Shown here: positions 37,181 through 48,040 of the stretch, piece by piece
Numbering within the stretch: the first letter of the stretch is position 1
How the letters are laid out: the number at the start of each line of letters is the position of its first letter
Assembly: GCA_947623455.1 (NCBI GenBank)
Contig: OX392528.1
Span: 57,244,322-57,308,321 of the forward strand
DNA from: Mimachlamys varia
Taxonomy: Eukaryota > Mollusca > Bivalvia > Pectinida > Pectinidae
DNA length: 64,000 nt
Direction of reading: 5' to 3'
The notes under the pieces: generated by a model
Database searches by the model: none
The model's input: only the letters and a program-made list of their open reading frames with translations
What the model was told of the DNA's origin: nothing
Made by a program: the position numbers and the translations under genes

Positions 37181-37837
37181 ATTTACTCCATTTAAATCAC
37201 CTATTGGGTAAGATCGAATTAACATAATTAAACATTGAAAAAACGTCGTCATTACAAATATTTAAGCATTAAACTGCATTCTGTTTCGAGTTATATATGC
37301 GATATGAACGCCCACTGCATTACAGGAAAATAGCATGAACCGCACTATACATTTACACTTTTAACCATAACCGAAAAAATAATTTTGACCATGAAATAAT
37401 TCAAATTGTAGCTCCAAGAAACACTGGTATGCTGAAATGGCAGAACAGCCCGTAGCGCGTGCTCGTTTTCGAGAGACGGAAACGTTTCACATGCATTCTC
37501 CTGGAAAGGCGACTTGGAAATATAGTCCGTGGAAAACCGCTACTGTACAAAGATTTTATTATATAAATGTGGAAACTTTTTTTCTTTCTTTTGCACTGTT
37601 TCTGTCTAGGGGTGTTTTAAAAGAACTCTTGAAATAAGTGTCGTCATTATTAATGACAACGAGTTTTATGACGTCATACTTCGGAGGCATTCCGCTGAAT
37701 TTGAAAAATGATTAAGATGGTCCGCCACAGAAAAAGTTGTCAGCGTCGTATTGTTTGTTGCTGCGTTGCTTAAGAACCCTATATATAGCTAATGCATGCA
37801 TGCTATATTTTGGTCGACTTCACTGCTGATGGGGGAT
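37181..37837. other. Non-coding stretch between the direct repeats
   Basis: A 66-codon ORF at 37437-37637 has no recognisable domain. Nothing else seen. Confidence 0.35.
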
Positions 37838-38308
37838 ACGAATCGTCTTTCTACATATATGCATGTACATTTATGTCCGTGGTGTCAGATTGTTGACAAT
37901 ACATTATTTCGGACGATAGGTCAACTGAAACAATACTGCACATTCCGGGAATCACGGAGAGGGACAACCTCTTAATGGCAGACAGTGAGTGATTAAAAGC
38001 TTATATTTACATTTGCGCTGCAGCAACTTCTGTTTCGGTTCATAGGAGTATAACCCGAAACGAGTATGAATAAGAACATGCGATGAAGGTTACTAACAAT
38101 GCATATCAAGCCGAACTCTCGTTTGGACGAGAAATATTTATAGAAAACCTCTTGGCTTAATATCGAAAAGCTTTTCATCAACCATTTTCCGCCATGAAGA
38201 TGGCCCCTCTCCCAGATTATCGGAATGTGCAGAATGGCTATCGTCCGAAATATTGTCAGCATTATTGCCAATCTGACACCACATACAGTTTGTAGAAAGA
38301 CGATTCGT
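37838..38308. mobile_element. Foldback element with 130-bp arms
   Basis: The left arm (37838-37975) begins acgaatcgtctttctaca and contains ggtgtcagattg and atttcggacgatag. The right arm (about 38180-38308) is its reverse complement with moderate divergence. The central loop carries the second copy of the 155-bp repeat (38010-38165). No ORF of note. Confidence 0.7.
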
Positions 38309-38674
38309 CTTTTAAATAAAGTAGTTTTTTCACACCAATTGGAAAATCATTTATATACCTGAAAACTTTTGTTTTTTTTAGATCTGTTCATAGGTTCATA
38401 ATAATTAGAATCTATTTGTGAAATATAATCAATAATGACTCAAATATACTTGGACTGTGAATATATATACTGGTACATATGATATTTATATAATATATAT
38501 TGTTGTTAAGCTATTAATTTTTGTTCCTGGAATTAAACAGTTCTACCTCCAACACCTGATCTTGAATGCAAATAAGGCACTACTCATTACGCTTGCAAAT
38601 ATTATATTACCCTAAGTAAGCCCTAAATTAATCACAAATCTTTAATTTTTTCATTACATTTTTTGCCATTATAG

Positions 38675-38876
38675 GGAAGGAGAAGCATGTAATGATGTTG
38701 TCGCTGTACTGTTTGCTGTTGATGATTTTGTGTCAGAAGACCTAATCAATGTACCTGATGATGCCTCATGTATTGATCAGCTTAAGAAGTGGAACAAACC
38801 AGCAGAAAGAATCGTTCAAGCGAAAACAGTGGCGGATATAAAAGTACACAAGAAAGAAATTACTGTAACCAAATAA
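38675..38876 (+). pseudogene. SWIM-type zinc-finger terminal exon (isolated)
   Basis: A splice-acceptor-like tract (ttttttgccattatag) precedes an open frame of 66 residues that includes EGEACNDVVAVLFAVDDFV and LKKWNKPAERIVQAKTVADI, and ends in TAA at 38874-38876. Bivalve SWIM-domain proteins have GxGEACSHVAAVLFAVDDFV at this place, followed by a KWNKP block. The SWIM ligand pattern ends C-x-H; here the histidine position is aspartate (ACND), so metal binding is probably lost. No upstream exon with the first cysteines was found. AATAAA overlaps the stop. It could be the last exon of a real gene captured by an element, or a retained fragment. Confidence 0.55.
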
Positions 38877-39744
38877 AATGTACACAATGTCACTGTCAAT
38901 AAGTACCCAATGCTAATGCAACTGGCATTGTCTCAATTTCAACACGTTTTTTTAAAATTAGGAACATTACAAAAAATATAGAATATAGTAAACAGTTTAT
39001 AAATCTATTGGAAATACTGACAATACAGTGGATTCCACTTAATATCACCCCTGTTAATATCTCATATTTTGATATTAATATCATGTTTTTCCCCCAACAC
39101 CAGTTTTCCCTCTATATAATCTATGTAATTTTATTCGTTTTTTTTTATTAATCAATCAATAAATTTGATTTCAATTTATTTTAATTGTGCTTTATACTTA
39201 ATGTTTTACATTTTCTTGTAGTAAGTATCTAGGTTTCAGTTCTCCCTTTAGCTCGAGCGTAAAGTGCACCTGGAGAGATGACGAATCTGAAATTGACTAG
39301 TCTAGACTGGTCATGAACTAGTGCTAGGAATTGGTTGTGATTACTTTTCATATCATTGATTGGTTATTTTGATTGATGTGATATTTATATGATTCATGAA
39401 TGTAATGTGAAACGGTGCTTGATTACATGAATGAAGAAATACACTGATCTTACTAAACAAATTGTTTTCTCTTCTTAATGTTTTCACATCTTGCATATCC
39501 TTCAATAGTTGAATATCATTGAAGAGTTTGAGGTAAAGCTAATGAGTCAAGAGTAAACACTAGCAGGACATACATATAAAGGACTGGACCTTCAACTGAA
39601 CAGGTGAAATCGGGAGTTCCAAATTTCATATTAATATGGTCATTATATCCTTATCCACATACACTGTAAGGTTAATCTTCTAGTAAATACTACAATGTAT
39701 ATACATCCACATATGCAAATTAACAAAATTACCGACGAGATTAC

Positions 39745-40000
39745 CTTTTAGATACAAAAAGTAAAGTGAATCAAAAACACCTTTGTTTGATAGTCCTGTC
39801 CAGCACTGTACATGGACTTTACTGTAAATGATGGTTTTATAATCTGTTCCTTGAGCTTTTGTATGTTTCTTGAGTGTTTTTACATGTATGTACACATTTG
39901 CCTGCCGAAGTAAAACTCTGTCATTTAATACATCTATGGTATATGTCTGTGATGATACATCTGATGTCACAGTTCGGGACACTTGTGTTTCAGCTTCACA
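39745..40000 (-). pseudogene. DDE transposase (THAP-associated) N-terminal exon relic
   Basis: On the minus strand an open frame includes TSDVSSQTYTIDVLNDRVLL, ending in VQCWTGLSNKGVFDSLYFL and a donor-like AAAG|GTAATC at 39745. Many THAP-plus-DDE (HARBI1/IS4EU-like) transposases have a YYTGLPS...F..L.F block in this position. With the THAP relic 800 bp upstream on the same strand it fits a broken two-exon transposase-derived gene. The assignment rests on a short motif. Confidence 0.4.
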
Positions 40001-40458
40001 GGTGGAGGTGGGGGTTGTTCATAATGTACATATGAACTTGTCCAGCAAGCACTGTATGTATGGTCTTGACTATCAATGAAGTAAGATTCCTCTGATATAT
40101 CAGCCATTTGATAGAACAAAGACACTTAATGTTCATTGTAGAAATAATATTTAACATCACATTCAAGGAATAATATTGGAGGGGGGATTTATAAATTAAA
40201 TATTGAAAAAAATGAACTAAGTTGCAAAAACAAATCATTATAGGCTTAAATGACATTCACTGTATATCAAAATAAGCACGAAGCTTTTATGTTTAGTCAT
40301 TATAAAACATGTGAACATTTCTAGAGCATTGATTAATTCATGGATGTGGGGTTAGGGGCAATTTCAACATTGGAAGGGGTAACCAGTAAAAATAATAAGT
40401 AGAAATACAACAATTATGTATGCGCATGTGTAATTTCTACATAGTTTTTTATGATTAA

Positions 40459-41025
40459 TTAAATATTGTGTTGTATGTTAAAATTAGTAGGGTAGCAACA
40501 GAGTGGACATTGGCTTATAAGGCTAGCTTTGTTATCAAAGATACTTGCTATCATATTCCGGATTATAATCACCTTTTTGGCGGTGTAATGTAACTGAATT
40601 AGAACCTCGCTGCCGATGTCATGTACCCGGTGGAGGGCCAAGCGCTGTTGGTGTCGTTCCCCATGTGTTGTAACATTCGTCGTTACTTTTTGTCCGTTCT
40701 CAACAACCGACGTCGTCCATTCCGAGACCTTTTTACTAATGGAAGAGGTTTGGCATTTAGTTCTACCACCCCGCTTGTTTAATTTCAGAGTAGGCACACA
40801 ATCCACATGTGTTGAGTCTTTCGACGGTTTACCAGTGACACAATGCTCTGAACACACCTTCGTATGCTCAGTAATACTGGAACGCTTTTTCGTCACGCTG
40901 ACTGGAAACTGTCCACAATCTTCGGCGATGAGCATTTGCCGGGAATCTAAAAAAAACGACACTACCGAATTCTTTGATCTACCATTACTGCATCCTTATG
41001 CGGAACAATGATCATGGCCGCCTAT
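40459..41025 (-). pseudogene. THAP zinc-finger domain relic
   Basis: The minus strand shows the C2CH THAP signature in pieces. HCSA-stop-GCSNGRSKNSVVSFF is followed, after a frame change in a run of eight T, by RFPANAHRRRLWTVS. After a second frame change comes EHTKVCSEHCVTGKPSKDS. The four zinc ligands (CSAxGC and CSEH) are recognisable, and the conserved W and HT(K/R)VCSEH follow the family. A TAA (40996-40998) replaces an expected tyrosine codon between the first two cysteines. The remaining minus frame runs to 40459. THAP domains bind DNA in P-element-type and other transposases and in cellular factors. This copy cannot make a working domain. Confidence 0.7.
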
Positions 41026-41289
41026 GGGGCCTAGGGCCTACGTCATCTTTTCTCTCTTGCCCCCTCAAATGCAAGTAACGGATTGTCACACGAGATTTCG
41101 CTCTGTTTCCCTTTCGAAGTATTGGTTACAGAGCATGCGTATTTGAATGTGAAATTCAATATATTCAAAATTCAAAATATCCGATAAACAATATGATTGA
41201 CAGGTGGCAGTCTTGGATTTGTGAGTAATGGTTTATTACCGCTATGTCTTGAGAAGTACTGGATGGATCATTTTCAAATTCCATATGTA

Positions 41290-42058
41290 CAGGTGTCGTA
41301 ACGCACAACGCACCAAAAATTGCGTGCGTTCATCGTGCACCCATCGTTCACACGCACGATTTGGTACAATTGGTCGATAAATATTACGGAATGAAAAAAA
41401 AAATATATGGAACCCTCTTGTCCAAAAATTATATAAATTCGCATCAAATTTATTGGGATTATGTTAATTTTACAATATACAGTAAACAGTATTACAGTGC
41501 CCACGAGACAGTCAAGTACGGAGTCAGCTCCCAGGTAACAGAACAGGTAAATAATATAACATGCCAGAGTTTTACCTGCCCCGTGTGTGGCGATCCGCTA
41601 CGACAGCCATTACCGAGCGACCGTTATAAAAAACAAACTGGACACATATAATTAGTTATTTGAACACCCCCTCCCCACCATTTTAAATGTGTTTTCACAC
41701 CTTGGCGAGTGGTGTCCCGTGCCCCGGGATAGAGACATCTCCATTGTACATATATGGTCTATGTACAGGTATAACGTGGTAAAAACTGGCTGTATGATCA
41801 TGAGAATGTGAACGAGAACGTGTCAATATGTGTCTATTAGGTTTGTTTCAAAAACTACAAAAAGACTATCACTAATTCTAAGAAATATATAGATAGAAAT
41901 ATCAGCTAAAATATATAGTTAAAATATAGAAATATATTAAAAACAACAAGCGCGAAACCGTACATATTGCTAAACCACGATTGTCATCGCACAATGTTCG
42001 TTTATCGTGCGCCCACATGTGCGTTAGAAACGTGTAACGTTGTGCGATCCCACAACGG
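41290..42058. mobile_element. CAGT/CAGG-ended MITE, copy 1 (769 bp)
   Basis: The ends CAGGTGTCGTAACGCACAAC and, reverse-complemented, CCGTTGTGGGATCGCACAAC are flanked by TA (41288-41289, 42059-42060). Subterminal zones carry repeated cgtgc and cgcccac words. The interior closely matches 62053-63006 (for example ggaaccctcttgtccaaaaa, ttacctgccccgtgtg, cattaccgagcgaccgttat). It has inserted into a module of the hairpin-ended element, whose ccatatg and tatgttcctcttgg flank it. No transposase visible. Confidence 0.8.
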
Positions 42059-42987
42059 TATGTTCCTCTTGGTGCATGGTTCATTCTTTCGGACGGATCC
42101 TTTAAAAAACATCGCCAACAGACGGCCATCTTGGATTTATGAGTAATAATTTGTTATCGATATTTCTTGAGACGTACTGGATAGATCCTACTCAAATTTC
42201 ATATGCAGGTTTCCTGTTATCCCTATTTGTGTATTGTACCGTTGTTGGGCTGGTCTGAAAAACATTGTGATCGATTTCTTGAGAAGTTCTGGATGGACCC
42301 TTCTTAATGTTAATATGCTGGTTCCACGTTGATTTTTAATTTTAATATACGTTTTTGAGATGATTTTAAAAAAAACAATACTTTGCTGCCGGACGGCCAT
42401 CTTTGATTTTGACATTGATAATTTGTGATCGCTATTTCTGGAGAAGTACTGGATGGATCTTTTTCAAATTTCATAAGCAGGCATATCCAATGATGTCCGG
42501 TCCCTACTTGTACATGGTCTAATTTTTGAACAACTCTAGGGGGGAAATATGGCCGCCAGAAGGCCATCTTCTATATTGACTATCAAAGTATATTATGATT
42601 ATTTTTTAGGAAATACAAGATGCATTTGGAAAAACAAAACTCTGGACAAGAGACCTTCTTTCTACTATTATTAATTTTCAAGAGAAATTCATAGAACTAA
42701 GATTACATACATAAATGGAAGGGAAAATATCCATCTTTTTGAGAATAATTAATTTTCCATTGATTGTATGCAGAATGCGGCTTACTGATTGGTTGAGATT
42801 TTCTTTTCATACCTCAATGAACAAAATCCACAAATGGCGCGAAAAATGTGACGTCACAATACGGCAATTGACGTTGCGTATTGATTTGTAAAAAATAATC
42901 CGTTGTTAGATCAGTGAAATTGTACATAAACATGTTTGAAATTTGAAAGGAAGTTTCGAAAATTAATTATAAGCGTCAATTATTTTT

Positions 42988-43098
42988 TAGTTTCATAGGG
43001 TTATGAACAAAAAAATTGCTTGCAAACTTTTGTAAGAATCCGCTACGCGGATTCATTCAGTTTGCAAACAATTTTATTTTCATACCCCAATGAAACTA
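42988..43098. repeat. 111-bp palindrome
   Basis: tagtttcatagggttatgaa and ttgcttgcaaact on the left pair with agtttgcaaacaattttatt and ttcataccccaatgaaacta on the right. The centre is a perfect short hairpin, aatccgctacgcggatt. It lies just before the 3' end of the hairpin-ended element. Confidence 0.8.
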
Positions 43099-43176
43099 AA
43101 AAAAATTGTCATCAATGCTAAAATGAATGAAAAATCATCGATGATGGGCGCCAGGATCCCTCTGGGATCTCTTGTT

Positions 43177-44160
43177 ACTTGGAAGAAAACAACGAGTCGT
43201 AGTGAGCAGCGAAAACTCAATGGAATCCAGTAATATAATAAGCGGTATGCCACAAGAGTCTGTGTTGGGGCCTCTTTTGATATGCCAGACGTAACAAGCG
43301 AGGGAACCGGCACTTACATTTTCGTTGACGACAACAAATCTTTTAGAGCGATTAATAATGAACAGGATTGTAAAGTTCTCCAGCAAAATATATTCTCGTT
43401 AAACCAATGGTCAGAAACCTGGAAACTGCGTTTTCACCCAGAAAAAAATGAAAAATGATGCGCATCGGATACACAAATATGGATCTCTATTACTACAAAC
43501 TTAAAGTGCTCAACACTTAACATTTGTGGACTCAGAAAAGGATATCGGTGTCACCATAAATAATGAACATTCGATAAACATATCTGCGAAAATGTTAGCA
43601 AAGCAAATTCTATCATGGGAGTGTTACGGAGTTCAATGGAATACATGGACCCACACAGTTTTATAATGTTATACACGGTTTTAGTTAGACGCACATGAAT
43701 CAGGTTTGCTGTTCAAGTCTGATGTCCACATCTGGGGAAACATGTATATAGAAACAATAGAGAATGTTTAACGTCGAGCAACAAAATCAGTACCAGGTCT
43801 ATCTAATCTGTCATATTCTGAACGTCTGCAAAAACTCTCACTACCAACGTTAGCATATGGACGGTCTCGTGGTGACATGATATAGAGGTATATATATCTC
43901 CGGAAAATATGGGTGACGTCGCGGACTTGTTTTCGGTCAATGTAGAGCCAAGTACTCTTGGACATAACTTTATGATATATAAAGGGTTCTCAAGATTTGA
44001 TGTCAGAAAATATTCTTTCATGCAGAAATTTGGGATTTCTGGAATAGTCTCCTATTTAATGTTGTAAATGCGATTTCAATTAAACAATTTGAATACGAAC
44101 TTGATGAACATTGGAAAAAAACAGCCACAAAATTACTGTTTCAAGTAGAAAATCAAGTTG
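43177..44160 (+). pseudogene. LINE reverse transcriptase, 3' half
   Basis: Multiple frames are needed: LLLGRKQRVVVSSENSMESS, IISGMPQESVLGPLL, then YIFVDDNKSFRAINNEQDCK (the FADD/YADD catalytic block, here FVDD), LNQWSETWKLRFHPEKN, ANSIMGVLRSSMEYMD and SFIMLYTVLVRR. Downstream pieces still resemble the C-terminal region (DVRKYSF). Many frameshifts and stops show old decay. It is probably the continuation of the fragment ending at 35712, with about 20-25 codons missing at the junction. Confidence 0.8.
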
Positions 44161-44460
44161 TGATTAATTTTAATTATTCTAGTAAGTCTATTACGAGCTG
44201 ATTACATATAAATATATGTATATATGTATAAAAACTTCAGTTTTCGAAACTGTTTACAATCTGAGTTCTGTTTTAGTTTTCAGATTGAATAACCGTGTTT
44301 GTAAAATGCAAAAACATTTATAAATTTCGTCCGAATGACGTCACGCAGTGAGTGATCGGTCACACGTCTTACTAAAATGAAGCACCTTCCTCTGCATAGA
44401 CTTTACTTAAACAAGTCCAATATTTTAGAAATTACCCCAAAATATCAAAATACATAAGGA

Positions 44461-45186
44461 TTGATTCCTGTTTTGTTGAGGTTTATTGGGTATAAACCTC
44501 AATGGGTCGCTTACGACTAAGCTATACGATAAACGTGATGATTTCAATTTTCCGATCGTGAACTTTCCATTTCTTGATAGTAACATTCCTGCTTCTCCAA
44601 CCTATGGCGTTTACATGTCATAGTTGATTCGATATTCTAAGGTTTACTCTAGGTATCGTGATTTTCGTGATCGATGTCGACTGGTGACAAAAAAACTAAC
44701 AATACAATGATTCGAGAGATGCAGGTTGATCAGAACTATGGGCAAGTTTTATGGTCGCCATCTTTGTTTCATTGAGAAATATTCTGTTTCTTTAGATGAT
44801 ATGAAGATGGACGTTTTTGAGTATGCTCATTAGTGTGTTTACTTGTTGTGTTTGACAATGATTCTCTGTTCTCGTTTTGAGAACTTGATGTTTACTTAGA
44901 TGTGACAAAGATTTACATGGCGGGTGTCGTCGATGAAGCAGAAAACGCTTACTCTTCCGGAACACCTGGTCTTATTCTCTTGTGCTTTTACGAGAGTCTC
45001 CATGTAAATTTTTCCGCTGTTTATATTTTAATCCTAATTTAATCGATTTTGAGTTCGGATTATGGTTTTGTTGACGCTTTTGGTATTCTCCGATCTTTTG
45101 TATATGAACTTCTTCGCAGTTTATTAAATTTATCTCAAGACCCATTGAGGTATATATCCCTTAAACCCCAATAGAGCAGGATTCAA
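44461..45186 (+). mobile_element. Reverse-transcriptase fragment bounded by about 48-bp inverted repeats
   Basis: The left end (44461-44508) starts TTGATTCCTGTTTTGTTGAG and runs to acctcaatgggtc. The right end (45139-45186) is its reverse complement with a few changes, ending gagcaggattcaa. Between them lie the C-terminus of a reverse-transcriptase ORF and its 3' UTR. Related tails occur at 13157, 13498, 19955 and 32846 without the inverted repeats. No clear target duplication. Confidence 0.75.
44504..44833 (+). pseudogene. Retroelement reverse transcriptase, C-terminal part
   Basis: One frame reads KLYDKRDDFNFPIVNFPFL, SNIPASPTYGVYMS, LIRYSKVYSRYRDFRDRC, then GKFYGRHLCFIEKYSVSLDD and ends MDVFEYAH at TAG 44831-44833. 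Two internal stops (TAG after YMS, TGA after LTIQ) break it. The KRDDFNF...YGVY.SQLIRYS block is shared by many invertebrate retroelements whose palm carries VGxPMGTNxAP (compare 32846). The family name is uncertain (Penelope-like or related). Confidence 0.75.
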
Positions 45187-45904
45187 TGATTAAGTTTTGT
45201 TGTTTTCAGATGGTATGTTCATATAGACAAGAAACAATCAAAATGTAAAGTTCTCGAGCCGAGACTAATATTTCGCCAATGTCGTTTAAAACACGACGCA
45301 AATACACACGCAGGTAAAACATTAATTATTGGAGGAAACGTAAATAACAATTGTTTGAAATTCAAAATGACTGAAAGTAATTTTTTAAACTTTCATAGTG
45401 CTTTGAAAGTGCCACGGTTACATCCATATCAGCAATGCAGTTCCTGTGGGCTTCATGTAATTTGGATGTAACCAATAAAATAAAATAATAGCTATACATG
45501 CATACATACATACATGTACATACGAAGGTATTACATGTACATTAGCGTTTTGATGTAAAGTTTATTTCACACAAACAATAAATAGCTTACGTGATTTCTC
45601 GTATAAAAATAGAACGGGAAGCGCAAATGTCAGGTAGCCGCGATAAACAATATTGGCTGACGAAAACAGAGTCACAAGCTAAGACTAGACAAGAAAGAAG
45701 CTGAAAGAGACTATTGAAAGATCGGAACAGATGCATCTGACAAACAAAAAGAAATACGACACTATCAATGAAGACGAAGAGCATGGTTGGACGAAGTGTG
45801 GTTGAGTTGACAGTGCTTTCGAAAAACAAAAACGTACAGCTGATACTTGTACGAAAATACTTTCTTCAATCACGTACACTGTAAGATTATGTTCGGTAAA
45901 GCTT
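45187..45904. other. AT-rich non-coding stretch
   Basis: No gene or clear element. It holds a short tacatgcatacatacatac run at about 45490-45520. Confidence 0.4.
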
Positions 45905-46475
45905 GTAATAATAATAATAATAATAATAAAATCTTTTATTTAACCAGGGTTACATATTTAGACAAAGTCTAGTTTACAATATGGCCCTGCAGCAAATGTA
46001 AATACAAACATGGCATAATTTAAGATAACAATATCACAATTAAGTAAATGTAGTAACCATCACAGTCAATGGAAATCCTATAATAAGTAATTTAATAATG
46101 AACGCTTGCATATCACACAAACATTACTCAATGGTATGGTTAAACACTATCATAGTTGGATATATACATACAATGCTAATATAGCACAGGGTAAAAATTG
46201 ACAGGATATACACTAATGTAGTGTGTATTAAAATAAGACAATGAAGTCAGTAGTGTAAAAATAATTTAGAAAAAAAAAAATTGAAAAAAATGAAAAATAC
46301 ATTTGTGTTCGGATAGAAAAATAGTTATATAATCTTTTAAAATATTACTATAAGGGAAATAATCACAGATTTAACCATATACTACATATTCATCCAATAG
46401 ATTCAAAAACATAAAAGAAAGGTTTAGAAATTAAAACATGAGACTTGTTGTTATAAAAAACACGACAGTAAATAA

Positions 46476-47615
46476 CTAAGATTTTGTGAAGTAGTGCTGC
46501 AGGTATCTGCTTTTAAAAATTCCTACACTACCCGAGTCTCTAACTGTATCAATAGTCCCATTCCATAAAACTGAAAATGTATATACAAATGACCGCTTGA
46601 GATAATTGGTTCTTGCAGATGGAACATACAGTTTGTTTGAAATAGAGGCTCTTGTTGTTCTTCCATTAACATTTTTCACATAAGAAAAAATATTTGCTAA
46701 AATACCTGGTGATTCACAATGTAAAATTTTATAGCAAAGAACCATTTTTTTAAATTTATAAAAATCTGCTATTGGCATCCATTTTAGTTTTTCAAAGAGG
46801 GGCCTGGAGGGAGTAAGAATATCTTTAACATTTAGCAATATCCTGGCTGCCCTTTTCTGTAATTTAAAAACTCTTTCTATATGGAATTTGTTACTTGGTT
46901 CGCTCCAAACAGTTGAGCAGTACATAAAATGGGGAAAAACGATACTGCTGTACACTTTCATGATAACATTGTTTGACATAAATGGCCTTAGCCTTCTTAA
47001 TACACCAATTTTTCTTGATATTTTCTTCGTAATATATTCAATATGCTCTTTCCAAGATAGACAACTATCGATAAAAACTTCCAGTAGTTTTGCACAGCTA
47101 ACAGTTTCAATTATGTAATCACCTACTTTTAAAACCAGTTGCCGACACCTTGCGAGCTTTTGAGAGGACCCTATAATCATACATTGGGTTTTAGCTAAAT
47201 TCAGACTTATTACATGTATCCTTCATCCACTTAACTGTATTTAAAATATCTTCTGACATTTTTTCTTCCAAACTTTCTACTGTTTTCCCTCTCACACTCT
47301 GGGATGTGTCATCTGCATACATCATAGCTACAGAGTGTTTTAAACATTTTGGGTAATCGTTAATGTTTAAAATGAATAATAATGGTCCTAAAATAGAACC
47401 CTGGGGCACACCAATTTCAATTGGGAGAAAATCTGACAGTACACCGGAGAAACTTACAGCTTGTGTCCTTCCAGTGAGGTACGATTTGAAAAACTTCAAG
47501 GCTGAAATTGATACGCCATATGCCTTGAGCTTGTGCAAAAGAACATTATGGTTAACCGTGTCAAAAGCCTTACGAAGATCAATAAAAACAACACCTGTAA
47601 GTTCATTCCTGTTCC
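46476..47615 (-). pseudogene. Non-LTR reverse transcriptase, C-terminal two thirds
   Basis: The frame starts TGVVFIDLRKAFDTVNHNVL (first catalytic block, about 47590-47530), then IGVPQGSILGPLLF, AMMYADDTSQ (catalytic YADD) and LNTVKWMKD. A frameshift near 47205 moves the reading to LNLAKTQCMIIGSSQK, followed by HIEYITKKISRKIGVLRRLR, SSIVFPHFMYCSTVWSEP, LQKRAARILLNVKD and the C-terminal tail ending at 46476. Apart from that one frameshift it is well preserved, so this copy is younger than the LINE halves at 35360 and 43177. It is CR1/Jockey/RTE-like; the clade is not resolved. Confidence 0.88.
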
Positions 47616-47619
47616 ATCA

Positions 47620-47978
47620 GGTAAGTATGCCCCAGGTGAGACACTTCCAGGTAGGGGATTAGTGTCCTGGTGAATGGGTCCAGGGTTTAGCTCCACGTCA
47701 TTAGAAAGAATAAGACACAGGTGTAAAAATAGGTAAAAACTGTTCACTCTCCTTGTTTTCTGTGATTTCTTACATGTATGTATAACTCCATGTAAAAATG
47801 TTCTTGCTAAAATGTCTCTCCCAAAGGATAGAATTTTCAAATTTAACACTGGCCAAGTGTTTGTCATACTAGAATCCACTTGTTCAGCAGGTTTTAGGAG
47901 ATACAGTCTACTGTTAACTTGGTAAAATAGAGCAAGTAGCAGGAGAGCAAATGAAACACCTCCTACCCCGGCGGCCAT
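47620..47978 (-). pseudogene. LINE 5' ORF with signal-like leader and 2A-like peptide
   Basis: From an ATG in good context (aagATGgccgcc, 47978-47976) the minus frame begins MAAGVGGVSFALLLLALFYQ, a hydrophobic stretch like a signal peptide or membrane anchor. It later reads LHLCLILSNDVELNPGP (2A motif D-V-E-x-N-P-G-P at 47677-47703). Such 2A-like sequences are known in the 5' ORFs of APE-type non-LTR elements of molluscs, sea urchins and lancelets, where they make the ribosome skip a bond between G and P. After PGP the frame runs about 20 residues and then meets the deletion junction with the reverse transcriptase in another frame. Confidence 0.75.
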
Positions 47979-48040
47979 CTTGAACATGATTAACAGGTCA
48001 TTATTTTGTGAAAAACCGTAAGACTTCAAAACATACACTT

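Larger units (their letters stand above)
35713..43176 (+). mobile_element. Hairpin-ended repeat element hosting nested insertions
   Basis: The left end is TTTTTAG plus a hairpin (35719-35742, stem gcccgccatc/gatggtgggc), then aatcgcc and ccgtcgtccgtc followed by taaac. The body contains copies of a module with ttcttgagaagtactggatg and ggccatctt (35810-36000, 41240-41285, 42060-42600). The right end is a short palindrome, aggatccctctgggatct (43153-43170), followed by CTTGTT. It splits a LINE reverse transcriptase and is itself interrupted by a MITE, a foldback, a SWIM exon, a THAP relic and a CAGT-ended MITE. I see no terminal inverted repeats or encoded protein. I know this repeat type from bivalve genomes but not under a secure family name. 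Confidence 0.65.
45905..48040 (-). mobile_element. Non-LTR retrotransposon with 2A-like leader (internally deleted)
   Basis: On the minus strand the 5' ORF starts at 47978 and a reverse transcriptase follows from about 47615 down to 46476. The 3' UTR ends in an (ATT)n tail at 45907-45929. The endonuclease and the first part of the reverse transcriptase are missing between the leader and the FIDLRKAFD block. The 5' limit is unresolved. Confidence 0.8.

Noticed and set aside
41361..41651. Plus-strand ORF with CPVCGD as a possible zinc-finger protein
   Set aside because: It lies in the CAGT-ended MITE. The homologous stretch in the other copy (62251-62457) is in a different frame and lacks the cysteines.
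45587..45879. Minus-strand ORFs with hydrophobic residues (FVFIDSVVFLFVCQ)
   Set aside because: No recognisable domain, no splice or promoter context; low-complexity AT-rich translation.
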